A DNA stretch of 7,300 nucleotides. Source: Candidatus Hebobacteria bacterium (GTDB lineage: Bacteria > Armatimonadota > Hebobacteria > Hebobacterales > Hebobacteraceae). Both the position numbers and the translations under genes were made by a program. This document shows, piece after piece, positions 7,148-7,300 of this stretch. The notes beneath the pieces were generated by a model, which was given only the letters and a program-made list of their open reading frames with translations, was not told where the DNA came from and made no database searches. Within the stretch, counting starts at the first letter, position 1, and the number at the start of each line of letters is the position of its first letter. Location of the stretch: positions 1 through 7,300 of the forward strand of contig JALGTT010000056.1 of the NCBI GenBank assembly GCA_029821235.1. The letters run 5' to 3'.

Positions 7148-7187
7148 GGCGGCGCGGCTCCGGGCTATCCATAATGTACGGCGATGG

Positions 7188-7263
7188 GCCGGCGTAGCTC
7201 AGTTGGTAGAGCAGCTGATTTGTAATCAGCGGGTCGCGGGTTCGAATCCTGCCGCCGGCTCCA
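7188..7263 (+). tRNA. tRNA-Thr, anticodon TGT (reads ACA), with encoded CCA
   Basis: A complete 76-nt cloverleaf. Acceptor stem GCCGGCG (7188-7194) pairs with CGCCGGC (7253-7259). The D stem is GCTC/GAGC. The anticodon stem is GCTGA/TCAGC with loop TTTGTAA and anticodon TGT at 7221-7223. The variable loop is GGGTC. The T stem is GCGGG/CCTGC with one G-U, and its loop is TTCGAAT. Discriminator T7260 is followed by CCA (7261-7263). All seven acceptor pairs are Watson-Crick, so the gene looks functional. In many bacteria tRNA-Thr(UGU) opens a tRNA cluster before an elongation factor Tu gene; the remaining 37 bases show no second tRNA. Confidence 0.97.
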
Positions 7264-7300
7264 CTGCCTGTGCGCTCAGGACGGGTGCTGCCGTCGTCCG

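Noticed and set aside
7188..7263. tRNA-Thr 3' end as the attachment site of the integrase
   Set aside because: No second copy of the tRNA 3' end is seen elsewhere in the window, and the integrase lies on the 5' side. The idea is not excluded outside the window.
1..7300. CRISPR array or insertion sequence
   Set aside because: No regularly spaced long repeats, and no transposase-like frame or paired terminal inverted repeats were seen.

Overview
The window comes from a bacterial chromosome of fairly high G+C. The bacterial signs are strong Shine-Dalgarno sequences, sigma-70-like -35/-10 pairs with 17-bp spacers, and a tRNA gene with an encoded CCA end. I cannot name the phylum. Composition is not uniform: sampled lines of the large gene and the stretch after it are about 53-55% G+C, while sampled lines of the integrase gene are about 63-72%. 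This suggests a mosaic accessory region next to a stable tRNA locus.

Layout. Positions 1-190 hold a probable tail of an upstream gene and two candidate promoters. Positions 191-5224 hold one very large gene for a 1677-residue STAND-type NTPase. Its architecture is an N-terminal restriction-endonuclease-like domain resembling the Cap4/DUF4297 group, a linker module typical of that group, a P-loop NTPase, and about 1000 residues of alpha-helical HEAT-like sequence. This is the layout of Avs-like anti-phage sensors and related large defence NTPases. A Shine-Dalgarno and an ATGA start-stop overlap sit at its 3' end. The protein-like sequence downstream lies in a different frame (5229-5384, a possible small acidic protein) and is followed at once by a strong hairpin (5388-5430). 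Positions 5431-5895 hold no gene I can defend, only ambiguous short ORFs, a cluster of palindromes and a set of short repeats. Positions 5896-7023 encode an intact tyrosine recombinase. A good promoter at 7050-7078, a roughly 100-nt hairpin-rich leader and a tRNA-Thr(UGU) close the window.

How it may work together (inference). The large protein would detect a phage or plasmid component with its helical C-terminal region, oligomerise through its NTPase, and act through the N-terminal domain. The usual catalytic lysine of that domain appears to be threonine, so its effector activity is in doubt. The recombinase and tRNA are typical neighbours of defence islands. However, the integrase lies on the 5' side of the tRNA and no repeated tRNA end is visible, so the window does not show that the tRNA is the attachment site.
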